Below, piece after piece: positions 17,029 to 24,790 of a stretch of 64,000 nt of DNA. Origin of the DNA: Fimbriimonadaceae bacterium (lineage in GTDB: Bacteria; Armatimonadota; UBA10988); contig JADZEX010000020.1 of the NCBI GenBank assembly GCA_020850355.1, forward strand, positions 1 through 64,000. Reading direction: 5' to 3'. Numbering within the stretch: position 1 is the first letter of the stretch; the number at the start of each line of letters is the position of its first letter. Below the pieces are notes generated by a model. That model saw only the letters and a program-made list of their open reading frames with translations, ran no database searches and was not told the origin of the DNA. The position numbers and the translations under genes are program-made.

Positions 17029-18546
17029 GTGGCTGGTGAGACGTCGCGCTATCGCGCCGTGTTGTTGGTGTCGCGTCCCCGGCGGCGGCTCTGGGGCGAC
17101 TGCCTGCCGCTGCAAGGCGGGCTGTTCCAGTGGGAGGTCGTCGGCAGCCTGCGGGCGCTGGTGCGGGCGGTCGACGCGGGGGGCCTTGACCTGGTCCTGG
17201 CGCAGGTCCCCTGGATCGGCGGCGATCCCTTGTCGGATCTGGTGCCCCCCGACGCCCCGGTGGCGCGGGTCGCCTTGCTGGCCGACGAGCCCAGCGCTGA
17301 GCTGCCCCCCGGCGCGGACGCCGCGCTGAGCATCGCCGAGTTGAGCACCCGGCTGGGCACCGAGTTGCTCTGCGGCGTGATCGAACAGGCCCGCCTGCAG
17401 CAGGCGCTGCGCCGGCGAGTGGCACAGGTGGCGCTCAGCGAGGCGCGGCTGCGGGCGCTGGTCGACCTGCACACCGACGGCCTGGTGCTGATCGACGAGA
17501 CTGGCGTGGTGCTCTACGTCAACCCGGCCGGCGCGGCACTACTGGGGCGGCGGGAGGTCGACCTGGTCGGCAGCAAGCTGGGCTTTCCGGTGGTCGGCGG
17601 CGCGATCACCGAGGTCGATCTGTTGCGGCCCGATGGGGCACCCGTGCCGGCCGAGCTGCGGGTGACCGAAAGTACCTGGGACGGCCGCACAGTGCAGTTG
17701 GTGGCGCTGCGCGACATCACCCGACAGCGGCTCGATCAGGATCTGTTGCGGCGCCAGGCGGCGGCCCTGGCGGCGGCCGCGGAGGCGATTCTGGTGACCG
17801 CCACCGGCGGCCGAGTGGTCGAGCTGAACCCGGCGGCCGCCCGGCTTTTTGGGCTCCCTCGCGAGCGACTGCTGGGCCGGCAGTTCAGCGAGCTGCTGCC
17901 AACCGCCCAGGTCGGCGCCGTGCTGGCGGCCCTGCGGTCCGGGCACGGCTGGGCCGGCCTGGTCTCCTGGCCCCGGCCGGGCCAGCCACCGCTGGCGGTG
18001 CGACTGTCGATCTCGCCGTTGACACCCGCCGAGGGCGCCGAGGGGAGCTGTGTGGTGATCGTCCACGACCTGGGCGACAGCGGCAGCTCCTTCGCCAGTG
18101 CCGCACCGCCCGCGCCGCCCGGCCCTACGGCGCGGGCGCTGCTGGTGGTCGACGACGAAGCCGCCGTGCGCCACTCCCTGGCGCGGCTGCTGCGCCACCA
18201 GGGCTACGAGGTGTTGCTGGCCGCCAACGGGGCCGAGGCGCAGGAGGTGGTACGGCGTGAAGGGGCGCGGTTGGGGCTGGTCCTGACCGACCTGCTGATG
18301 CCGTTGCTCGACGGCGCGGCGCTGGTCCGTTGGCTGCGCTCCGAACACCCCCAACTGCCGGTCTTGCTGATGTCGGGCTACCCCGATGCCTGGCAACGCG
18401 ACCCGGCGCTGCAGGCGATGCCGCTGCTGCGGAAGCCGTTTGACGAAGCCGCACTGCTGCGGGCAGTCACGGCGGCCTGGCGCGGCGACCCTAGTCCAGC
18501 GACCCCACCAACAGCCAGTCGCCCGTCGTCGGAGCCGCCATCGTAG
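17029..18546 (+). CDS. Pseudo-receiver-PAS-PAS-receiver protein of the kai locus
   Basis: This 505-residue protein starts at a GTG with GGAGGT (17017-17022) six bases upstream. Residues 8-125 look like a receiver fold without a phospho-acceptor: strand YRAVLLVSRP, and LDLVLAQVPW where an aspartate would be expected. PAS1 (about 140-236) has GLVLIDETGVVLYVNPAGAA and ends LVALRDITRQR, very like PAS1 of the protein upstream of kaiB. PAS2 is about 243-350. A genuine receiver (378-490) has VVDDEAAV, phospho-Asp in TDLLMP and Lys in LLRKPF. There is no output domain, so it may pass phosphate to, or interact with, another protein. It begins 24 bases after kaiC and is likely cotranscribed. Its last 56 bases overlap the convergent glycosidase gene. 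Confidence 0.85.
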   Translation: MAGETSRYRAVLLVSRPRRRLWGDCLPLQGGLFQWEVVGSLRALVRAVDAGGLDLVLAQVPWIGGDPLSDLVPPDAPVARVALLADEPSAELPPGADAALSIAELSTRLGTELLCGVIEQARLQQALRRRVAQVALSEARLRALVDLHTDGLVLIDETGVVLYVNPAGAALLGRREVDLVGSKLGFPVVGGAITEVDLLRPDGAPVPAELRVTESTWDGRTVQLVALRDITRQRLDQDLLRRQAAALAAAAEAILVTATGGRVVELNPAAARLFGLPRERLLGRQFSELLPTAQVGAVLAALRSGHGWAGLVSWPRPGQPPLAVRLSISPLTPAEGAEGSCVVIVHDLGDSGSSFASAAPPAPPGPTARALLVVDDEAAVRHSLARLLRHQGYEVLLAANGAEAQEVVRREGARLGLVLTDLLMPLLDGAALVRWLRSEHPQLPVLLMSGYPDAWQRDPALQAMPLLRKPFDEAALLRAVTAAWRGDPSPATPPTASRPSSEPPS

Positions 18547-20041
18547 CGCTGGCGACCGCCGCGGTGGCGGCACCGGTCTGGGGGTCGATCCAGCGCGCCG
18601 GGCCGGAGAGCGCGGTGCGCAGGCGCAACTCGCCGCCGCGCGGCAGGTAGGCCAGCACCACGCCGTCGCCCCGCGCGATGGCCTGGTGTGCAAAGACGTC
18701 GGCGGTGCCCGGCTGTAGCGTCAGCAGCTCGGGAGCGGGCCGCAGAGTCCACCAGGGCAGCTCCTCCAGGGCTTGACGGACGACCCGTAGCGCCTCCAGC
18801 CCGGCGGCCCGGAGGCCGGCCCGCCAGGCCGGCGTGACGCCGAGCCGTTCGTGGCCTTCGGGCACTTCGGGCGTGGTGGCCCAGGGCCAGACCGCGTGGT
18901 GTCCGTAGGTGACCCCCGCGGTTGGCGCGCTCAAGAGGCTCCACCAGAGCGCCCGCCGCACCTCATAGGCGCCATGCAGGCCGCCGCCGGCGCGGCCCGG
19001 GTGCGCTTCGTAGCAGGGCTCCAGGTTGATCACCGGGCGCGGCGGATCGACCAGCCGGGCCGCCTCACCGCTGACAATGAAGCGCTGCGTCCCCTCCCCG
19101 CCGCCGTGGCTCGACTGGTAGCCGATCCAATCGTACCAGGGCTCGGCAGCGAAGTCGTCTCCGATCCAGGACTGGCCACACGGATGCAGCGTCACCAGGC
19201 GCTGCCGCGGTTCGTCGAAGACCGTCCGCCCGAGTGTGCGCCAGCGCTCGGCGCGCGCGCCGGCGAAGTTGCCGTCGCCACCCAGGAACCAGACCACCTG
19301 GTAGGCGCCGTAGCGGGCCACCAGGTAGCGAGCCAGCCGCTGCGCGTCGAGCAGGCTGAGCGCCCACCCCGGGTCGCTGTCCCAGAGCGCCCACAGCAGC
19401 ACCGGCGCGGCCACCAGTCCAGCCGCGTTGACCGCCGCCAGCCGGGCATCGAGCTGTTGCAGGATGGTCGGGTTGACGCTCAGGCGGTCGCCCTCCAGGT
19501 AGACCTGCTGCGGCAGCCGCTGGCGGGCGCCGCGCCACTGCGTCAGCACCACCTGCACCACGCTGAGGCCCTGCGTCCGGCGCGTCGCGAGGTACTCGTG
19601 CCAGTCCGCGGCGGTGCTCCGCAACGCGCCGTTCCAGGCCGTGTCGGCCAGCCATAGGAAGGGCGTGCCGTCGAGGTGCGCCAGCCGCCGGCGGTCGGTG
19701 CTGAGAACCAGCCGGCCATGCTGCTCCCAGGCTCCTCGCGGTGGTGCGGCGGCGACCTCGAAGCGGCCGGCGCCGGCCAGGCCGGCGTCTTGCGGACAGG
19801 TCGCCCGCCACTGCCAGGTGCCGGCCACCGCCGGGCAACACCGCGCCCGCCAGGTCCGACCGCCGTCCCAGAACGCCTCGACCACCACGCTGCCGCCCGC
19901 CGGATCCTGGAAAGTCACCTGCGGGCTGACCTCCCACAACGGTGCGGCGTAGTCGGTTGCCGCAGTCAGCATCACCTCAGCGACCCCGTGCAGCGGCACG
20001 GGGCCGCCGGCCAGCGTCGACAGCAGGGGCAGGTAGTTCAT
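18491..20041 (-). CDS. DUF4038/apiosidase-like glycoside hydrolase
   Basis: This 516-residue protein has an N-terminal DUF5060-like beta-sandwich (about 1-105, ending GRFEVAAAPPRG). A TIM-barrel follows with DUF4038 landmarks: TPFLWLADTAWNGALRSTAADWHEYLATR in pieces, the central YQVVWFLGGDGNF, and VINLEPCYEAH, whose Glu residues may be catalytic. GH140 apiosidases acting on pectin rhamnogalacturonan II belong to this group, so a plant-polysaccharide role is plausible. No signal peptide follows the ATG at 20041, so it seems cytoplasmic. That ATG overlaps the stop of the upstream gene (ATGA), indicating coupling. The 3' end overlaps the kai-locus receiver gene on the other strand by 56 bases. 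Confidence 0.8.
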   Translation of the reverse strand: MNYLPLLSTLAGGPVPLHGVAEVMLTAATDYAAPLWEVSPQVTFQDPAGGSVVVEAFWDGGRTWRARCCPAVAGTWQWRATCPQDAGLAGAGRFEVAAAPPRGAWEQHGRLVLSTDRRRLAHLDGTPFLWLADTAWNGALRSTAADWHEYLATRRTQGLSVVQVVLTQWRGARQRLPQQVYLEGDRLSVNPTILQQLDARLAAVNAAGLVAAPVLLWALWDSDPGWALSLLDAQRLARYLVARYGAYQVVWFLGGDGNFAGARAERWRTLGRTVFDEPRQRLVTLHPCGQSWIGDDFAAEPWYDWIGYQSSHGGGEGTQRFIVSGEAARLVDPPRPVINLEPCYEAHPGRAGGGLHGAYEVRRALWWSLLSAPTAGVTYGHHAVWPWATTPEVPEGHERLGVTPAWRAGLRAAGLEALRVVRQALEELPWWTLRPAPELLTLQPGTADVFAHQAIARGDGVVLAYLPRGGELRLRTALSGPARWIDPQTGAATAAVASATMAAPTTGDWLLVGSLD

Positions 20042-20760
20042 CGTCGGAAGCGCTCCTTGAGGGCATTGCGGAGATCGCCGAAGCGGCTGTAGCGTACCCA
20101 CAGCTCCAGCACCGCCTGACTCGCCAGCAGCCAGCCGGCGACGCTCCGCAGGGCCAGCTTGGCGAGCCCCTTGGCGGCCTCCCGCGAGCCGCTCCGGCGG
20201 AGGTCCTCCCAGAGGCCCGGCCGCTGCAGGTCGGCGGCCAGGGTTGGCAGGTCGTAGACTTCGTCGAGCAACTCGACCACCAGTGCCGCGACCCGCTCGG
20301 GGGGCAGGTCGGCGTCGAAGATCAGGAGGCCACTGCTGAGCAGCTCAATCTGCCGGCCGAGCAGGGTGCGGGTGGTGTGGCGCCGCGTACTGCCCTCGGC
20401 CAGCGCGGCCAGCGGGACCACGTCGAGGGCGGCCTCACCAACGTGCAGACTCATCGCGCGGGCCACAAACGGGCCGAACAGGCGGTCGACCAACTCGGCC
20501 GCGGCGGCGCTGGGCTGCGCCCGCCGCAGCGCCGCGGCCTCGGCCGCAGCCGCCGGCAGGCCGGCGCGAACCAACTCGCGAATGCTGCCGGCGAGGTCGG
20601 CCGGATCCAACTCCGGCGGCACCAGGTCACTGGCCCGCAGCGCGCCGAGGCGGCCGGCCAACTGGCGCATCCGGGCGCTGGTCCAGTCCCGTGCGCGGCC
20701 CGCCGCGCTATCCTGGCGCATCGCACCACCGCGCTTGACGAGCGGCCTGGCGTAAGGCAT
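20038..20760 (-). CDS. Hypothetical protein, Ala/Leu-rich helical
   Basis: This protein of up to 240 residues is mostly alpha-helical and rich in Ala, Leu and Arg; I do not recognise a family. It has no clear membrane segment, although AKLALRSVAGWLLASQAVLELWVRY near the C terminus contains a weakly hydrophobic helix. An ATG at 20721 (MRQDSAAGRA) may be the real start, because residues before it are basic and low in information. It precedes, and is translationally coupled to, the DUF4038 glycosidase, and it diverges from the S41 protease gene with only 56 bases between. Confidence 0.6.
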   Translation of the reverse strand: MPYARPLVKRGGAMRQDSAAGRARDWTSARMRQLAGRLGALRASDLVPPELDPADLAGSIRELVRAGLPAAAAEAAALRRAQPSAAAAELVDRLFGPFVARAMSLHVGEAALDVVPLAALAEGSTRRHTTRTLLGRQIELLSSGLLIFDADLPPERVAALVVELLDEVYDLPTLAADLQRPGLWEDLRRSGSREAAKGLAKLALRSVAGWLLASQAVLELWVRYSRFGDLRNALKERFRR

Positions 20761-20816
20761 ACTGAGGTGATTGCGGCCACCTCCGGCCCTCCTCCGGCCG
20801 GCTCCGGGGAACCATC

Positions 20817-22229
20817 ATGGCGGAATCTCGCGTCTCCAACTGGCGGACCTTCGGTCGGCAACAGGCCTTCGTGCTCTCGGCCTTTCTGTGCTTCGGGCTG
20901 ATGACCTTCCTCTTCGGCCTGCAGCTCGGCCGCCGCGGCGGCTCGGCGGAAGTCGGCACCGCGCCGACCGACGCCGTCAGCACCGCCCTGCTGCAGTCGC
21001 TGACCCAGCCAGCCGCGCGCCAGGGGCAGTTCGAGCCGGACCCGTTGGAGTCGTTCATGGAGGTCTACGAGCACCTCCGCAGCAAGTACGTCGAGCCGGT
21101 CGGGGACAGCGACAAGCAGAAGCTGGCCTACGGCGCCATCAAAGGGATGCTGCGCGAGCTCGGCGACCCCTACACGCGCTTCATGGAGCCGAAGGACTTC
21201 AGCAGCTTCCAGAGCGACAACGAGGGCCACTTCAAGGGCATCGGCGCGATGTTGGGGATCGACCAGGACAGCTACAAGATCCAGGTGATCCGCGTCTTTC
21301 CGAACAACCCGGCGGCCAAGGCCGGCCTCAAGGCCGGCGACTACGTGATTGCCATCAACGGCGAATCGACTTCCGATATGAGCCTCGATGTGGCGGTCGA
21401 CAAGATCCGCGGCGAAGCCGGGACGACCGTCAAGCTGACCGTCGAGCGGCCGGAAGGCGGCGCTCAGAAGATCGATCCCGAACTGATCAAGCGTCTCCGC
21501 CGCGACCCCGAGGCCCCGCGCACGGACCCGGCTCCGGTGATCGGCAAGACCAAAGAGATCAGCATCACGCGCTCTGACATCGATGTGCCGGTGGTCGAGT
21601 CCGAGCTGCTGGCCACCGACGTCGGCTACATCGCGCTCGGCGCCTTCAACGAGAAGAGCTACCAGCAACTGCGCAGCGGGCTCAGCGAGCTGAAGGCGAA
21701 GGGCGCCAAGGGCTTCGTGCTGGACCTCCGCAACAACCCCGGCGGGCTGCTCAACGTGGCGATCGACGTCACCAGCCTGTTCGTCAAGGACGGCGCGGTG
21801 GTCCACGTGCAGGAGCGCGAGGGCGCCCCCGAGACGCTCAATGTGAAGCCCGCCGAGAATGTCGCCGACCTGCAACTGCCGTTGGTGGTGCTGGTCAACC
21901 ACTTCTCCGCCAGCGCCAGCGAGATCGTCTCGGGCGCCCTGCAAGACCACAAACGGGCGCAGGTGATCGGCGAGACGACCTACGGCAAAGGTCTGGTGCA
22001 GACCGTCGTCGGCCTCAGCGACAACAGCGCCGTCGCCATCACCACCGCCAAGTACCTCACCCCGAACAAGCGCGACATCAATAAGAAGGGCATCGAGCCG
22101 GACGTCGTGGTGCCGCTCGACCTGGACGACAAGGCGTTGGTGGAGGGGCTCACCAGCGGGAAACCCCGCGATGCGTGGGATCCGCAGGTGAAGCGCGCCA
22201 TTGAGCTGCTGCGGCCGAAGCTGGGCTGA
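20817..22229 (+). CDS. S41 family C-terminal processing peptidase (CtpA/Prc type)
   Basis: This 470-residue periplasmic serine protease is anchored by an N-terminal helix (about 18-40, FVLSAFLCFGLMTFLFGLQL). The helical N domain has DPYTRFMEPKDF. The PDZ domain (about 125-225) has GIGAMLGI and AAKAGLKAGDYVIAINGE. The protease core has YIALGAFNE and LDLRNNPGGLL, the Ser region HFSASASEIVSGAL (362-375) and the catalytic Lys in TYGKGLVQ (K391). An unusually long linker of about 45 residues with PELIKRLRRDPEAPRTD separates PDZ and core. It is the first gene of a three-gene operon with a LysM protein and an Hsp70. Confidence 0.95.
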   Translation: MAESRVSNWRTFGRQQAFVLSAFLCFGLMTFLFGLQLGRRGGSAEVGTAPTDAVSTALLQSLTQPAARQGQFEPDPLESFMEVYEHLRSKYVEPVGDSDKQKLAYGAIKGMLRELGDPYTRFMEPKDFSSFQSDNEGHFKGIGAMLGIDQDSYKIQVIRVFPNNPAAKAGLKAGDYVIAINGESTSDMSLDVAVDKIRGEAGTTVKLTVERPEGGAQKIDPELIKRLRRDPEAPRTDPAPVIGKTKEISITRSDIDVPVVESELLATDVGYIALGAFNEKSYQQLRSGLSELKAKGAKGFVLDLRNNPGGLLNVAIDVTSLFVKDGAVVHVQEREGAPETLNVKPAENVADLQLPLVVLVNHFSASASEIVSGALQDHKRAQVIGETTYGKGLVQTVVGLSDNSAVAITTAKYLTPNKRDINKKGIEPDVVVPLDLDDKALVEGLTSGKPRDAWDPQVKRAIELLRPKLG

Positions 22230-22236
22230 GGCGACG

Positions 22237-23220
22237 ATGCCGACGGACCCGCCAGAACAGACGGCGGCACGGCAATGGGAGTTGCGCGCCCGGCAGTTGC
22301 AGCGGGAGCGCAACCTGCTCACGGCGGTGCTGCTGCTGGTCCTGCTGCTGGCGCTACTGGAGCGGATCGGCAGCCGGGTCTGGGCCATCGCGGTGTTCGA
22401 CAGCGCCCGGCGTGAGTTCGTCGAGGTCGCCTACCTGCCGCAACGCGCTCAGGCGGAGCAGGTGCTGAGCACCCTGCAAGAGAACGCGCGCCGCCGCCAC
22501 CCCTTCTATCGCGACGCACCGAAGGAGTTCCTGGCGGCCCGCCCCTCGTTCCGCGAGGCGGTGGTCCTGCGCCGGGTGCGCCGGGTGGTCGCCCTGCCTC
22601 GCCAGGCGACGGGCGCCGACTTGCCGGTCCAGCGCGCGGCCGAGGCACTGGCGTCCGTGCTGCACGTGCAGGTCAAGGCGTCCAGCCTGAACGACGTCGA
22701 GAACCGCAAGGTGCTGGTGGTGCTGCCCGCCGAGACGATGGTCGAGGACGCCAGCAAGGCACGCCTCGCCAATGTCAGTGGTCGGGTCAGCCGCGACCTG
22801 ACCGGCGGCGACCGGCTGATCGAGGCGCGCTTCCTGCAGAAGACCGCCGTGCAGCCGGTCAGTTGGCCGCTCGAGGAAGTGCGCACGGTACAACAGGCCG
22901 TCGAGTACCTCACCAGCGGTGCAGCCCCGGCGATGCATGTGGTCCAGGCGGGCGAGCGCCCGAGCCAGATCGCCGCCAAGTACAACGCCACCGGCGAGGA
23001 CCTGGCGCGCTGGAACCCTGGCCGCGACTTCAGCCTGCTGCGGGTCGGCGACCGCCTGGTGGTCCGTCGACCCGAGCCCCCGTTGACCGTCCTGACCGTC
23101 GAACGGCGGTCCTACAAACAGCGCATCGACGGGCACTGGTACCAGGTCACGGTTGAGATCCGCCGCCACGATGGCGAGGAAAAGAACCGCAGCGAGCTCG
23201 AGCGCAAGCTCTTGAAGTAA
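22237..23220 (+). CDS. Single-pass membrane protein with LysM domain
   Basis: This 327-residue protein has a short cytoplasmic head, one transmembrane helix (about 29-44, LLTAVLLLVLLLALLERI) and an extracytoplasmic region. Residues 45-230 are not recognised. A LysM domain (about 233-285) reads MHVVQAGERPSQIAAKYNAT and continues through ARWNP and LLRVGDRLVV. It is followed by a G5-like strand segment (LTVERRSYKQRIDGHWYQV). LysM binds peptidoglycan glycans, so the protein probably tethers the membrane to the wall or helps the upstream protease. The ATG at 22237 is seven bases after the protease stop and is preferred to an in-frame ATG at 22201 inside that gene. Confidence 0.8.
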   Translation: MPTDPPEQTAARQWELRARQLQRERNLLTAVLLLVLLLALLERIGSRVWAIAVFDSARREFVEVAYLPQRAQAEQVLSTLQENARRRHPFYRDAPKEFLAARPSFREAVVLRRVRRVVALPRQATGADLPVQRAAEALASVLHVQVKASSLNDVENRKVLVVLPAETMVEDASKARLANVSGRVSRDLTGGDRLIEARFLQKTAVQPVSWPLEEVRTVQQAVEYLTSGAAPAMHVVQAGERPSQIAAKYNATGEDLARWNPGRDFSLLRVGDRLVVRRPEPPLTVLTVERRSYKQRIDGHWYQVTVEIRRHDGEEKNRSELERKLLK

Positions 23221-23227
23221 CTGGGCC

Positions 23228-24790
23228 ATGCGCGTTTTCGCCATCGACTTTGGCAGCAGCAACACGGTCGTCGCCGTCCGCAGCGAGCGCGGGGCCACCT
23301 TGCTGACGCTGCCGGGGCTGAGCCTTGCCGACAATGCCGCGCAACCGCCGCTGATCCCCTCGGCGGTCTACGTCCGCGATGCGCGCAAGGCCGCGGTGCT
23401 GGTCGGCGACCAGATCCGTGCGGCCGGTCTCGACCAGGCCGACGACCCGCGCTACCTGCGCGGTTTCAAGCGCCGCATCGCAGCCGAGATTCAGGGGCTC
23501 AATCCCGACCTGGACGGCCTCGAGGTGCTGCCCGAGCGCGTCGCGGGGTGGTTCCTGACCGAGCTGCTCCGGGCCGTGCCGGGCCTCGACCGCGACCGCG
23601 ACCTGGTCGTCTTCACCGTGCCGGTCGGCAGCTTCCAGCGCTACCTGGCCTGGATCGAGTCCTTTTGGCCGGTCCGCCACTGGCGCGTGGTCGACGAGAG
23701 CACGGCGGCCGCCCTGGGCTACGGTGTGGCCGCGCCCGGGCGACGGGTGCTGACCTGCGATCTCGGCGGCGGGACCGTCGACCTGTCGCTGGTCCGGCTG
23801 CCCGACACCTTCGACGCGGCGGGCCAGCCGCTCACCTCGACCGTGCTCGCCAAGGCCAGCCAGATCCTGGGCGGCGACGACATCGACGGCTGGTTGCTCG
23901 ACGCCATCCTGGCCCGCCTGGACCTCGCGGTGACCGTCACCGAGCCGGTCCGGCGGAGCTGGCTGCGGGCCGCCGAGCGGGCCAAGATCCAGCTTAGCAC
24001 GAAGCCGTCCGCCGAGTTTTGGGCGGTCGCCGCCGATGGCACGCCGCATCACCTGGAGCTCAGCCGCGACGAGCTGGAAGAGGCGCTGATCTGCCACGAC
24101 TTCCTGCCGCGGCTGCAGCAGTCCATCGACACGGTGCTTCGCCAGGCGCAGCGCCGCGGGCTCGACAAGGACGACATCGACCAGGTCCTGCTGGTCGGTG
24201 GCACGGGCCAGATTCCCGCCGTGCGGCGCGCCCTGCAGCAGAACTTCGGCGCCGCGCGGGTGCGCAGCGAGCATGTCTTCACGGCGGCAGCGCTCGGCGG
24301 AGCGACGCTCGGCGCCGGCTACGAGGTGCGCGACTTCCTCTACCACAGTTACGCCGTCCGCGGCTGGAACCACGCCTCGCGCCGGCACGAGTACGACCTG
24401 GTGGTGCCGGCGCTGTCGCCCTACCCGTTCGACCAGCCGGTGGTCCGGGAGTACGCCGCCTCGACCCCGAACCAGGCCGCGATGGAGCTGTTCCTCGGCG
24501 AGATTGAGCACGGCGACGTCTCCCGGCCGGAGGTGGTGGTCGAGGACCAGCGGGTGCGGGTGCTCAATGCCCCGTCACCGCTGCACCGCTACGCGCTGGT
24601 CGAAGCCGACCGCGCCGTCCCGCTGCACAACGGCACGGTGGTCAAGCTCGAACCGCCCGGCCACCCCGGCGTCAACCGGCTGCGGGTGCAGTTTCAGGTC
24701 GACGACCAGCGCCGCCTGCGGCTGACGGTCTACGACCTGCAGACCAATCTGGTGCTGCTGCGCGACCACACCGTGGCGCTGCTCACCTGA
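23228..24790 (+). CDS. Hsp70-family (DnaK-like) ATPase
   Basis: This 520-residue protein has actin/Hsp70 ATPase motifs: phosphate-1 IDFGSSNTVVAV (residues 5-16), phosphate-2 TCDLGGGTVDLSLV (about 175-188) and the adenosine motif LLVGGTGQIPAVRRAL (about 320-335). DESTAAALGYG lies in between. It is shorter than DnaK (about 610-640): the substrate-binding part is reduced to a beta region (about 400-520) and lacks the helical lid, so it is an Hsp70 paralogue, not the housekeeping DnaK. It is cytoplasmic, with no signal sequence. It starts seven bases after the LysM gene. No DnaJ or GrpE is nearby. The 3' end overlaps the convergent rhamnosidase by 8 bases. Confidence 0.9.
   Translation: MRVFAIDFGSSNTVVAVRSERGATLLTLPGLSLADNAAQPPLIPSAVYVRDARKAAVLVGDQIRAAGLDQADDPRYLRGFKRRIAAEIQGLNPDLDGLEVLPERVAGWFLTELLRAVPGLDRDRDLVVFTVPVGSFQRYLAWIESFWPVRHWRVVDESTAAALGYGVAAPGRRVLTCDLGGGTVDLSLVRLPDTFDAAGQPLTSTVLAKASQILGGDDIDGWLLDAILARLDLAVTVTEPVRRSWLRAAERAKIQLSTKPSAEFWAVAADGTPHHLELSRDELEEALICHDFLPRLQQSIDTVLRQAQRRGLDKDDIDQVLLVGGTGQIPAVRRALQQNFGAARVRSEHVFTAAALGGATLGAGYEVRDFLYHSYAVRGWNHASRRHEYDLVVPALSPYPFDQPVVREYAASTPNQAAMELFLGEIEHGDVSRPEVVVEDQRVRVLNAPSPLHRYALVEADRAVPLHNGTVVKLEPPGHPGVNRLRVQFQVDDQRRLRLTVYDLQTNLVLLRDHTVALLT

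Noticed and set aside
15190-17472. A 760-codon open frame antisense to kaiB-kaiC
   Set aside because: It mirrors the strong codon bias of kaiC in a high-GC genome; the sense frame has full KaiC motifs, and the antisense protein is His/Gln/Arg-rich with no recognisable domain.
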